A stretch of 64,000 nucleotides of DNA from Serinibacter arcticus (GTDB lineage: Bacteria > Actinomycetota > Actinomycetes > Actinomycetales > Beutenbergiaceae), in contig NZ_RHPJ01000001.1 in assembly GCF_004786095.1 (NCBI RefSeq), positions 310,001 to 374,000 of the forward strand, in the 5' to 3' direction. Below are positions 16,856-24,596 of the stretch, piece by piece. The notes beneath the pieces were generated by a model. It made no database searches. It saw only the letters and a program-made list of their open reading frames with translations, and had not been told where the DNA came from. Every line of letters begins with the position of its first letter. Positions within the stretch are counted from its first letter, which is position 1. The position numbers and the translations under genes were made by a program.

Positions 16856-17050
16856 TCAGACAAGCACGAGGCCCCCCACCGCGAGTGCCACCGCCCCGAC
16901 CAGCCCCGCGTCGCGCCACCCCAGCGCCACCGGCCGCCACACCGTCCGCGGCGCCGAGCCGAGCCCGCGCGACTCCAGCGCGAACGCGTTCCGCTCGGCC
17001 GACCGGATCGAGGTCACCAGCAGCGTGAACGCGCACCGCCCCAGCGCGAG
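16856..17050 (-). pseudogene. displaced 3' fragment of ykoC (ECF T component)
   Basis: Read on the minus strand, this stretch encodes ALGRCAFTLLVTSIRSAE..., the last 60-odd codons of an ECF transmembrane protein ending at a TGA at 16856-16858. It matches the 3' end of the intact ykoC at 20599: over about 160 aligned bases I count roughly 11 mismatches, mostly conservative, and then the tails diverge. Upstream of about 17050 only an Arg/Gly-rich in-frame stretch continues before a stop. Same orientation as ykoC, on the other side of the low-GC island. Confidence 0.8.
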
Positions 17051-17412
17051 CGCGCGGTCGCGTCGGGTGCCGGCGCCCCTGCCGACACCGCCTCGGCCGC
17101 CACCGTCCGGCGGACGCTGCCCCAGGGACCACCGCCCCGGGGGCCACCGCTCGAAGCGACGACGAGGCTCCGGCCGTGAGCGCGACCACGACCGTGACTT
17201 AGACCGTCAGGGCCCCCGTGGTCGGCCACGATCCCCGGACGGGCGCGGCCGGCCCCGTGGTCGGCGTCGAGTCGAGCGCTGCCGACGTCGCCCGGACCTG
17301 CCTCGCGGCGGCGGCAGCCGCCCCGGTGCCAGGAGAAGTCCTCCCGCGTACCCGCGGTCAGGTCGAGGCGGTAGCCCACGAGCCACGGCACGCCGTCGAT
17401 CGCCGTGCCCAT
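17051..17412. other. GC-rich stretch between ykoC fragment and island
   Basis: No convincing intact gene. A minus-strand frame opening at 17412 begins MGTAIDGVPWLVGYRLDLTAG, which looks like genuine protein sequence for about 28 residues and then turns into Arg/Gly-rich shadow sequence. It may be the N-terminal remnant of a lost gene, which I do not recognise. Base composition changes sharply just right of it, near 17415-17425. Confidence 0.35.
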
Positions 17413-17421
17413 AGCGTTAGA

Positions 17422-17976
17422 TCATAATTCGATTTCGTTCATCGCCGCACGCCATGAAGCAACGAATTCGGCCCCTCTTAGGCGCGCCTGCTTTCGCGTG
17501 GATCCTAACTCTCTAAAAGAGCGCTCCGCCGACTTCCTAAATAATTTCTCCCAATGCGGGTAAAAACCCTCGGCGCCGACTTCCATGAGAATCCGGGGCC
17601 GTCCCTCCGCCTGCGAGAAGGTCACCCCTCCCGCCCCGTCTACGAGATACATACTCTTCGCGGTCAATATTCCGTCGACCGCACCACCGTATTCAGGAAG
17701 CGCGAACTGTAGAACAAATTTGGTCACCACTGGGCGCTCAAATGTCAAAATCAGGTGAACATAGGCAGAACCCAGCGCCGGGGATGCCCATTGGCTGGCG
17801 CAGTCGCCGGTGCCCGCAAACTCATGAAGACGTATCACTTCGCGGACCTCCGGATGCCCGCTAGCGTCAACGATGACCACGGGTATGAGTCTTCCACCCG
17901 CAGTATCATGATCCGCGATCGCAGCCGAGCCCGAGACGTGAACGATCTGTACATCCGAAGATCGGTACATGCTCAT
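17422..17976 (-). CDS. island hypothetical protein, second gene of a pair
   Basis: A 184-residue soluble-looking protein that I do not recognise. The middle (GSAYVHLILTFERPVVTKFVLQFALPEYGGAVDGILTAKSMYLVDGAG) reads as beta strands, and the C-terminus (YPHWEKLFRKSAERSFRELGSTRKQARLRGAEFVASWRAAMNEIEL) as amphipathic helices. Its ATG overlaps the stop of the upstream gene as ATGA, so the two are one operon. Codon third positions are much less G/C-biased than in the surrounding genes, pointing to horizontal acquisition. Confidence 0.65.
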   Translation of the reverse strand: MSMYRSSDVQIVHVSGSAAIADHDTAGGRLIPVVIVDASGHPEVREVIRLHEFAGTGDCASQWASPALGSAYVHLILTFERPVVTKFVLQFALPEYGGAVDGILTAKSMYLVDGAGGVTFSQAEGRPRILMEVGAEGFYPHWEKLFRKSAERSFRELGSTRKQARLRGAEFVASWRAAMNEIEL

Positions 17977-18512
17977 CGGCGTCCCTCCGGGGCAGCATAA
18001 ACAATTTCGACCGGTACACTGAGTTCACTTCCGTACGTATCTTGGAAGTGAACAACGAAATCCCTTAAGCTGCGGCCAGTTAGCAGCGCACCCGGCGCCG
18101 TGAAACTGATCGAGACCTCCAGACTTGCACCGGCCGCCAATGCGAAAGGCACGCTCGGGCCGTCGATCCCAGGGTCGCTGGCAAGCCGCATCGAAATTAC
18201 TGAGTTATCCACTTTGTACCGCGCTTCGAGTTCAGCGCTTGCGATAGAATTGCCCACGTCAGAAGGATTCTTGAAGAGCATCCTAAAAATGTACCGCTTA
18301 CCCCCCTCGAGATCTTCGCTGCGGCTTTCGAGGTAGCTTAAGTCGACCCTAGGCTGCCGCCGCTTTTCTTGACGTCTTGCAGCCCTGAAGGAGCGCACAT
18401 TGAACACCTGACCCACCACTGCCGCGATCGCAGTGCTGACCGACAACAAGAGCGCAATAGAACTAATCTTGACGGAGGGCTCGGCCAAGGCGAACCACTG
18501 GATCAAATCCAT
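17973..18512 (-). CDS. island hypothetical protein with N-terminal membrane helix
   Basis: A 179-residue protein. Residues about 14-38 form one membrane helix (SIALLLSVSTAIAAVVGQVFNV), followed by a basic patch (RSFRAARRQEKRRQPR) that favours a cytoplasmic C-terminus. A beta-sandwich-like domain of about 110 residues follows (FRMLFKNPSDVGNSIASAELEARYKV, SLEVSISFTAPG). The ATG at 18512 is chosen because GGAGGAG lies 5 bases upstream. First gene of a two-gene operon facing away from the HEPN-like gene. Family unknown to me. Confidence 0.65.
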   Translation of the reverse strand: MDLIQWFALAEPSVKISSIALLLSVSTAIAAVVGQVFNVRSFRAARRQEKRRQPRVDLSYLESRSEDLEGGKRYIFRMLFKNPSDVGNSIASAELEARYKVDNSVISMRLASDPGIDGPSVPFALAAGASLEVSISFTAPGALLTGRSLRDFVVHFQDTYGSELSVPVEIVYAAPEGRR

Positions 18513-18901
18513 TCGGACTCCTCCTTGGAGCATCGGGGCCTACAGCGTTCGTTAGACGACTGATCCTTCACCTGGCATCGCGCCTGCGCACATCCTGCCA
18601 TACGAGCTCGAGGCACCCTCGCAGGCGGCAAGCGGGCATCTTCGCACCTACTCCAGAGCTCACCGTCCCGCTCAAACCGAATACAATCGCTCCAAAAAAC
18701 ACTGATCCTAGCGGGCGACATCGACACGCCACGTAGTGGATCGGTAAATTCAGGCCATTGCGACCCAGAGCACCAAACTCGCGCCGAGGTCGACCAAAGC
18801 GAGGTCGGTTCTTCGCGGGCGCGACGCCCTGCCCACCGCGAGCAAGGGACACGACCGCCAGGTTGAACGCGGCGGGATCGCACAGGGGGCATGCTACTCC
18901 T
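18513..18901. other. 389-bp divergent intergenic region of the island
   Basis: Lies between the two-gene operon (leftward) and the HEPN-like gene (rightward) and must hold both promoters. A leftward frame at 18568-18852 exists but has no ribosome-binding site or recognisable protein features. No repeat, tRNA or operator is evident to me. The promoter for the rightward gene may lie within TGCTAC-like sequence just before 18902. Confidence 0.4.
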
Positions 18902-20017
18902 ATGACTACCGAGGCATGGCAAAACTGGCGAGCTTTCGACTCTCACGAACCCGAACTCGAGAATGTGCTCGATGAGGCTTACTCGGATCAACGCTTTGTC
19001 GGCGGCCCCACCCAAGTCGGTCCTACCGCGCTGCATGCAGTGCTTCGCAACGGGGGCACGATGGGACCAGCTGTGATGATGCTGACTGGTATCCACGCAA
19101 ATCTCACACCCGAGCTCATAGTCGATAGTGGACTCGCACGAGCCGACTCAAGCGCATACCACGGCGGCAGCCTAAGTGATGAGATCGCCGCACTTGTCTC
19201 GCTCGAACTGGGAGTTCGTCTGCGGGTCGCGGGTACGCGGCAACTGTCAGGAACCCACGAGCACAAGCCTTCCTCGCCCCTACATCTCGAAGTTTCCCCA
19301 CTGGTTCGCCCTGGGCGAAATGACCGCGAAGTCCTGCCCCGGGTAATTCAGCGCAACCCGAACCTAGATCAACTGGAACTCCTTGGCAGTTTTCCATCGC
19401 TTGAGGGCGCAGCAGCTATCGCACTCGTCAGGGCGGCTCGCGAGTACACCTCAGGCATTTGGTGGGCCAACGAGGATTCGGACCAAGGCTGGTTGCACCT
19501 CATCTCCGCCGTTGAGGTTGCCGCCGCGCAACGTCAGAAGGACTCCGCAGAAGCGACAGATCTCCTGCAAACGCACTGGCCCGAGGCATGGGCGGCACTC
19601 ACCCCAGCAGACTCATCCGTTCGCGCGGCAATGGCGGAAGTGCTGGCGCCTCAGATGCGAGCGTCTCGACGATTTGTCGACTTCATCGAGGATCTTGCAC
19701 CTGATCCCCCCGAGCCTCGACCTCCGTGGGACGAGCTTGATTGGTCAGACATGCGCCGTCACGCCCGGACGATTTACACACACCGCTCGAATGCGCTCCA
19801 TGCAGGAAAACCATTTCCATTGCCCATGAGGAAGGCACCGCGCGAAGACTCCACGGGGGCGCTTCAAGAGGCGCCCTGGGGTCTTTCATCTGGCGGCGCA
19901 GGAGCAATTTGGATGAAGAAGGAGACGCCCATGCTCCTTTCGACGTTCGAGTACATCGTCCGTGGCGCTCTCTTGAGCTGGTGGGGGGAGCTTGCTGAGA
20001 CCAGCACATTGCGATGA
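18902..20017 (+). CDS. island protein with a C-terminal HEPN-like RX4H motif
   Basis: A 371-residue protein. The N-terminal part (DEIAALVSLELGVRLRVAG, SPLVRPGRNDREVLPR) and the middle (WWANEDSDQGWLHLISAVEVAAA) belong to a widespread bacterial hypothetical family. The last third contains RFVDFIEDLAPDPPEPRPP and then RTIYTHRSNALHAGKPFP. R-S-N-A-L-H is the RX4H arrangement found in HEPN ribonucleases and HEPN-like defence proteins. An abortive-infection or RNA-cleaving role is inference only. The ATG at 18902 is used because the protein-like sequence begins there. Lower GC than the chromosome around it. Confidence 0.7.
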   Translation: MTTEAWQNWRAFDSHEPELENVLDEAYSDQRFVGGPTQVGPTALHAVLRNGGTMGPAVMMLTGIHANLTPELIVDSGLARADSSAYHGGSLSDEIAALVSLELGVRLRVAGTRQLSGTHEHKPSSPLHLEVSPLVRPGRNDREVLPRVIQRNPNLDQLELLGSFPSLEGAAAIALVRAAREYTSGIWWANEDSDQGWLHLISAVEVAAAQRQKDSAEATDLLQTHWPEAWAALTPADSSVRAAMAEVLAPQMRASRRFVDFIEDLAPDPPEPRPPWDELDWSDMRRHARTIYTHRSNALHAGKPFPLPMRKAPREDSTGALQEAPWGLSSGGAGAIWMKKETPMLLSTFEYIVRGALLSWWGELAETSTLR

Positions 20018-20124
20018 GTCTCAAGGTGGCGGTCCAACAGACTTGAACAGGATCGGATGTGCCCTATCGGCGCGCTCCCACATCGCGGCGTGCGTTTAAG
20101 CCGACTGCGCCGAGCGATTCGTGC

Positions 20125-20295
20125 TCGGCGCCCCAACCTCGCCTGCCGACGCTCCGCGCCTGCGGGTCCGCGACCGGGCCTGCACCCCCGTCTGTGGCAC
20201 CACCGCTCAGGTCACGCTCGCCGCCATCTCCGCCTAGGCATTCTCCCGTGGGAACTCCTACCCTGGCGGGACGGCGTCGCGATGACCGTCGCCTA
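20125..20295 (+). pseudogene. decayed fragment of a tadG-like 3' end
   Basis: The bases ACCACCGC(T/C)CAGGTCACGCTC, and the later block ending GACGGC(G/A)TCGCGATGACCGT, match the 3' part of the TadG-like gene at about 8309-8470. Weaker matching extends left to about 20125. An in-frame TAG (20234-20236) and small indels make it non-functional. It is in the same orientation as the intact gene 12 kb away. Confidence 0.7.
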
Positions 20296-20483
20296 CCGCC
20301 CGTCCGGCGTAGGGGACCCGGCGTGCGACCTAGCGATGGGGTGGGCGTCCGTCTGCGTGCAGGGCGCGTGGTGTTCCGTGATGCAAACCGGGCCGGGCTC
20401 GCAGTTGGGCGCTGGTAGCGCTGACGGGCGCGCTTTCACAAATCGACTCAGAGCAAAGCAGTCGTAGGACCGAAACTAGCCTG

Positions 20484-20512
20484 GCCCTAACTAGCCCTAA
20501 CTAGCCCTAACT
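20484..20512. repeat. 10-bp tandem repeat, about 2.9 copies
   Basis: Three consecutive GCCCTAACTA-type units (the third incomplete) lie in the island-ykoC junction. Function unknown: could be replication slippage, a protein-binding iteron, or a relic of element insertion. Confidence 0.75.
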
Positions 20513-20598
20513 TGATCGAATGGCGTGAGCCCGAACCTGTCTCTCAACTCAGAAAGTCCACGCATTGGGGGGGCTGACTCTTAGCTTGTTGCTTGCCG

Positions 20599-21417
20599 TC
20601 AGGGGACCGTCACGGCGACCCCGACCACCACGATCACCCCTACCGCGACCAGCCCCGCGTCGCGCCACCCCAGCGCCACCGGCCGCCACACGGTCCGCGG
20701 CCCCGAGCCGAGTCCGCGCGACTCCAGCGCGAACGCGATCCGTTCGGCCGACCGGACGGAGGTCACCAGGAGCGTGAACGCGCACCGCCCCAGCGCGCGC
20801 ACCCCTAGGCGCGGACTCCCCCGCCGTCGTCCCCGCTCCCGCAGCGGCGCCCGCACCGCGTGCGCCCGGGTGATCGTGCGCCACTGCTGCGGCAGCACCC
20901 CGAGCAGCCGGTAGCCCGCCAGCAGCGCGTAGGCGTAACGCGGGCTGACGCGCGCGTGCTGCACCAGGCTGACCATGAGCCGGCGCGGCTCCACCGTCGC
21001 CACGAAGGCCACCGCCCCGACCCCGATCACCAGGGTGCGCAGCGCGAGCGCCGCGCCGATCGTCAGGCCCTCGGCCGTCACGCGCACGGGCAGGTCGGGC
21101 CAGACCACCTCACCCGGCCGCGCCAGCGCGTTCACGGTCAGCAGCCCGACGCCGAACGCGACGAACGGCAGCTGCGCCCGCAGGAACCGCCACGGCCCGA
21201 GCCGGGTGGCGGCGAGCACGCCGAGCGCCAGCACGGCGTACAGGACCGCGAGCCCCACCGGGTCGATGAGGAACAGCGTCAGGACGGACAGCGCCGTGAG
21301 CAGCGCGAGCACCACGGTCGGGTTGCGCGCGGCGAGCCACGACGTGGTCGGGCCACGGCGCGCGGGCGCCGGACCGGGCGGGGCCGCCGCGACGGGCCCG
21401 GCCGACGTCGCCGTCAC
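20599..21417 (-). CDS. ykoC: ECF transporter T component YkoC
   Basis: A 272-residue transmembrane coupling protein of an energy-coupling-factor importer. It has several helices, then QHARVSPRYAYALLAGYRLL and the basic coupling helices ending ALESRGLGSGPRT, the Ala-Arg-Gly type signature by which EcfT contacts its ATPases. The GTG start overlaps the ykoD stop. Last gene of the TPP-riboswitch-controlled ykoFEDC operon. Its last ~160 bases are duplicated at 16856-17050 across the low-GC island, so the C-terminal tail may have been replaced during the insertion of that island. Confidence 0.88.
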   Translation of the reverse strand: MTATSAGPVAAAPPGPAPARRGPTTSWLAARNPTVVLALLTALSVLTLFLIDPVGLAVLYAVLALGVLAATRLGPWRFLRAQLPFVAFGVGLLTVNALARPGEVVWPDLPVRVTAEGLTIGAALALRTLVIGVGAVAFVATVEPRRLMVSLVQHARVSPRYAYALLAGYRLLGVLPQQWRTITRAHAVRAPLRERGRRRGSPRLGVRALGRCAFTLLVTSVRSAERIAFALESRGLGSGPRTVWRPVALGWRDAGLVAVGVIVVVGVAVTVP

Positions 21418-23090
21418 GCCGCGACCGCCACGTCGCTCGCGAGCGACTCGAGCACGGCGAGCGTGCCGCGCACCGGGAGGTCGTGCTCGGCGAGGAACGC
21501 CACGAGCGGCGGCACCGACATGCCCGCCGCGCGCAGCGCCGCGGGGTCGCGCACGAGCTGCTCGGGCGTCAGGTCCGCCGCCACCCCGCCGTCGGCGAGC
21601 ACCACCACGCGGTCGGCCCAGGCCGCCACCGCCCGCAGGTCGTGGCTCGTCAGGGCGACGGTGAGTCCGCCGTCGGCCGCGGCCCGCAGCGCGCGCATCG
21701 CGGTCGTCGTGGCCGTGCGGTCCAGCCCGTAGCCCGGCTCGTCGGCCAGCAGCGCCGGCCGGTCGTGCGCGAGCATCGCGGCCAGGCTGAGTCGGCGCTT
21801 CTGCCCGCCCGAGAGCGCGTACGGGCTGCGGTCGGCCCAGTCGAGCAGGTCGAACCGCGTCAGCAGGTCGGTCACCCGCGCCTCGCCCGCCGCCAGACCG
21901 AATCCCACCTCCTCGCGCACGGTGGCGGCGACGAGCTGGTGCTCGGGGTCCTGGAACACGAGCCCGGGGCGTGGCCCGTCGAGCCGGCCGGCCACCGGTG
22001 GCTCGAGCCCGGCGAGCGCCGCGAGCAGCGTCGACTTCCCGGCACCGTTCGCGCCCACGACCGCCACCAGCTCGCCCGCGCGCAGGTCGAGGTCGACGCC
22101 GGCCAGCACGGTCCGCCCGCCGGCCGCCACCGCGAGTCCCCGGGCCCGCAGCACGACCTCGCCCACCGTCCGAGCGACCCGGTCCGGCTCCGCCTCCCGC
22201 CCGAGCGCGCGCAGCGCCCCGCGGACGGCGTCGGAGGCCAGCCCGCCCGGCAGCCCGAGGAGCGCCTCGAGCTCGGCGTCCAGCGGCAGCCAGCAGCCCT
22301 GCCGCAGCAGCTCGCGACCGTGCGTCGCGAGCACGGCCGCCGTCGGACCGTCGGCCAGCACCCGCCCGGACCGCGCGAGCGCGATCGTCCGCGCCGGCAG
22401 CCCGGCGCTGCCGGCCTCACCCGCCCACTCGTCGAGCCGGTGCTCCACCAGCACGACGGCGACGCGCGGCCCCACCCGCGCGACGGCGTCGCGCACCGAC
22501 GCCACCCCGGGGGCGTCGAGCATCGAGGTCGGCTCGTCGAGCAGGAGCAGCGGCGGGTCGGTCACGGTGGCCGCCGCGAGCGCGACGCGCTGCAGCTCAC
22601 CGCCCGAGAGCTCTCCGCTCGCACGCTCGCGCAGGTGCGCCGCGCCCGCCGCGGCCAGCGCGCCGTCGACCGCGGGCCCGATCCGCTCGGGCGGCACCGC
22701 GCGATTCTCGAGCGGCAGCGCCACCTCGTCCGCCACGAGCGGGAGGCACACGCCGCTGACCGGGTCCTGCGCGACGGTGCCGACGTGCTCCGACACCGCC
22801 GCCACGCCCGCCGTGACCGGATCGGTCCCGGCCACGAGCACCGAGCCCGTGACCCTCGCTCTGACGTGCTGCGGCACGGCGCCGGCCAGCGTGCGCAGGA
22901 GCGTGGTCTTACCGCACCCGGAGGGTCCGAGCACGAGCACGTGCTCGCCCGGCGCCACGTTCGCCGTCAGCGGCCCGACGCCGTCCCCGCCCGGCAGCAC
23001 CACCTCCAGCTCCTCGGCGACCAGCACGGGTGCACCAGGCGCGCCGGGCGCGCCGGGCGCAGCAGGGTCGAGGCCGACGTCACCGCTCAC
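21414..23090 (-). CDS. ykoD: ECF transporter double ATPase YkoD
   Basis: A 558-residue fusion of two ABC ATPase domains. The first has Walker A GPSGCGKTT near residue 53, signature LSGGELQR and LLLLDEP. The second has GANGAGKST, LSGGQKRRL and LLADEP. It energises YkoC/YkoE uptake of thiamine or its hydroxymethylpyrimidine part. The GTG at 23090 overlaps the end of ykoE (stop 23080) and removes an unlikely Arg/Ser-rich extension. Ala-Pro-Gly repeats near the N-terminus come from GGCGCGCCG-type DNA repeats. Confidence 0.9.
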   Translation of the reverse strand: MSGDVGLDPAAPGAPGAPGAPVLVAEELEVVLPGGDGVGPLTANVAPGEHVLVLGPSGCGKTTLLRTLAGAVPQHVRARVTGSVLVAGTDPVTAGVAAVSEHVGTVAQDPVSGVCLPLVADEVALPLENRAVPPERIGPAVDGALAAAGAAHLRERASGELSGGELQRVALAAATVTDPPLLLLDEPTSMLDAPGVASVRDAVARVGPRVAVVLVEHRLDEWAGEAGSAGLPARTIALARSGRVLADGPTAAVLATHGRELLRQGCWLPLDAELEALLGLPGGLASDAVRGALRALGREAEPDRVARTVGEVVLRARGLAVAAGGRTVLAGVDLDLRAGELVAVVGANGAGKSTLLAALAGLEPPVAGRLDGPRPGLVFQDPEHQLVAATVREEVGFGLAAGEARVTDLLTRFDLLDWADRSPYALSGGQKRRLSLAAMLAHDRPALLADEPGYGLDRTATTTAMRALRAAADGGLTVALTSHDLRAVAAWADRVVVLADGGVAADLTPEQLVRDPAALRAAGMSVPPLVAFLAEHDLPVRGTLAVLESLASDVAVAA

Positions 23091-23718
23091 GTCGCACCAG
23101 CTCGGGGGTGGCCGCTCCGCCGTCGTCGTGCGCCGCGCCGATCGCGAAGTTGGCGAGCACACCGGTGCGCAGGAGCCCGTCCACGATCACCTTGGCCAGC
23201 AGACCGCCGAGGATCACGCCCGAGGCGGCCTGCACCCCGAACCGCACCAGCACCAGGTCCTGACCGAACCAGCCGAACCGCAGCGCCGACCAGAAGAACA
23301 CCAGCCCGGCACCGAGCAGGCCCGACAGCGCGTAGCGGCCCCAGCCGAAACGCCGGTAGCGCCCGAGCGCGAACGGGATCTCGCTGCCGACGCCCTGGAT
23401 CAGCGCCGCGACCAGCAGGAGCGGGCCGACCGGGCTGCCGAGGAAGACGACCTCGACGATCGAGGCCAGCACCTCGGCCAGCACGCCGACGCCGGGGCGC
23501 CGCACGATCGCGATCGCGATGGGCGCCACCAGCAGCCACGAGCCGGCCAGAAAGTGCTGGGCGAGGTCGCCCGCGGGCCCCATCGCGATCGACAGGGCGG
23601 TCCACGCCTGCACGAACACCCAGTACAGGAAGCCGAACACCGTTCCGAGCACGACGACCAGCACGATCTCCTTGAGCGCGAGGCGCGGCCGGGAGCCCGC
23701 GCGCGCGACGGCGCTCAT
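23080..23718 (-). CDS. ykoE: ECF substrate-specificity component YkoE (thiamine/HMP)
   Basis: A 212-residue membrane protein of the YkoE family with about five to six helices. Features include LALKEIVLVVVLGTVFGFLYWVFVQAW and LIQGVGSEIPFALGRYRRFGWGRY, the latter a recognisable YkoE stretch. It binds the vitamin precursor and associates with YkoC/YkoD. The ATG at 23718 overlaps the ykoF stop as ATGA. The riboswitch in front of the operon supports a thiamine-pathway substrate. Confidence 0.88.
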   Translation of the reverse strand: MSAVARAGSRPRLALKEIVLVVVLGTVFGFLYWVFVQAWTALSIAMGPAGDLAQHFLAGSWLLVAPIAIAIVRRPGVGVLAEVLASIVEVVFLGSPVGPLLLVAALIQGVGSEIPFALGRYRRFGWGRYALSGLLGAGLVFFWSALRFGWFGQDLVLVRFGVQAASGVILGGLLAKVIVDGLLRTGVLANFAIGAAHDDGGAATPELVRRER

Positions 23719-24377
23719 CGGGTCACCGCGGCGTGGCTCGGGCTGTTGAGGGAGAGCGTCAGGTGGGAGGTCACGTGCTGGACGCGGCGCCCCACCAGGA
23801 CCCAGCCGGCGACGGCGGTGGCCAGCACGTCCCCGACGTCGCCCTCCAGCCTGGTCACGAAGTGCTCGGACCCGCGGAACGTGCCGAGCTCGCGGGCGTG
23901 GTCGATCGCGGCGTAGATGTCGCGCATGTGGTCGGGCTCGACGCCGCTGGTCCCCTGGTCGGCCAGCGGGTACAGCGCCCACTCGGCCGCGGCCCAGCGC
24001 CCCGTGGTGCGCGGGGACGGAACGTCGCCCGCGCGTGGCCCGGCGCCTCCCGGCAGGTCGCACGCCACCTCGCCGGGACAGCCGCGCGAGAGGTGGACGG
24101 TCAGCGTGACGTGGTGCTCGGTCGCCGCGAGCGCCTGCGCCAGGTCGGTGAGGTGGCGCAGCAGGTCGGCCTCCGCGCCGCCGACGTAGGTGGAGACGTC
24201 GCCGGTGTCGACCACGAGCCCGGTGGTGTCGAGGTCGGCCAGGGCGCGCGTGAGGATCGCGGCGTAGTCGTCGGCCATGACGGCGGCGGTCACCCGGACA
24301 CCGACGCCGAACGTGAGCGGGTCGGTCGTGGGGTCGGTGGTGCGGGTTGATCGAGGGGTGGTGCTGGTGAGCATCAT
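23715..24377 (-). CDS. ykoF: thiamine/HMP-binding protein YkoF
   Basis: A 220-residue protein of the YkoF family, which has two related ACT-like halves and binds thiamine or HMP. The halves start near VRVTAAVMADDYAAILTRAL and VEPDHMRDIYAAIDHAREL. The start ATG at 24377 (or the next codon) has GAGAGG upstream. An in-frame ATG at 24446 lies inside the riboswitch aptamer and should not be used. First gene of ykoFEDC. The cysteine pair in SRGCPGEVACDLPG is an insert between the halves. Confidence 0.85.
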   Translation of the reverse strand: MMLTSTTPRSTRTTDPTTDPLTFGVGVRVTAAVMADDYAAILTRALADLDTTGLVVDTGDVSTYVGGAEADLLRHLTDLAQALAATEHHVTLTVHLSRGCPGEVACDLPGGAGPRAGDVPSPRTTGRWAAAEWALYPLADQGTSGVEPDHMRDIYAAIDHARELGTFRGSEHFVTRLEGDVGDVLATAVAGWVLVGRRVQHVTSHLTLSLNSPSHAAVTR

Positions 24378-24428
24378 GCGGCAGCCTCTCGGCTCGCGGC
24401 ACGGGCGCGGACGGCGGTCGTCACGCGT

Positions 24429-24513
24429 AGCTTCCTGCGCCGGCATGATCCGGATCAGGTTCGACGGTCGGAGTTGAAGAACTCCCTCTCAGCCCAGCTC
24501 ACTGGACTCCCGT
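24429..24513 (-). promoter_or_regulatory. TPP riboswitch (THI element)
   Basis: Read on the minus strand it contains the conserved GGGCTGAGAGG, then GAACCTGATCCGGATCATGCC and GGCGCAGGAAGC, the hallmark core blocks of the thiamine-pyrophosphate aptamer, in the right order and spacing. It ends about 50 bases before the ykoF ATG and should turn the ykoFEDC operon off when TPP is plentiful, by hiding the ribosome-binding site or by termination. Confidence 0.95.
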
Positions 24514-24596
24514 GCTCGATCCAGACCCTACGCGCCTAGGGTGGTTCGAGCGCGCGGAAACCACCGGGCGGAGAACCGAGGAAGTCGGGGGGCGTC

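Larger units (their letters stand above)
20018..20598. other. 581-bp gene-free junction between island and ykoC
   Basis: GC content rises again after about 20040. No intact gene is present. It contains the decayed tadG fragment (20125-20295), a short 10-bp tandem repeat (20484-20512) and about 85 bases before the ykoC stop in which I see nothing. Rightward open frames here are interrupted and lack starts with ribosome-binding sites. Confidence 0.6.

Noticed and set aside
18568-18852. Possible 94-residue gene in the island's divergent spacer
   Set aside because: No ribosome-binding site, no recognisable features, and it would occupy the only promoter space for the two flanking transcripts.
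20340-20470. Possible tRNA gene or attachment site at the island border
   Set aside because: No cloverleaf-capable stems, T-loop consensus or CCA end could be found by eye.
24444-24446. Upstream ATG as the start of ykoF
   Set aside because: It lies in the conserved 3' part of the TPP riboswitch, and the ATG at 24377 has a proper ribosome-binding site.
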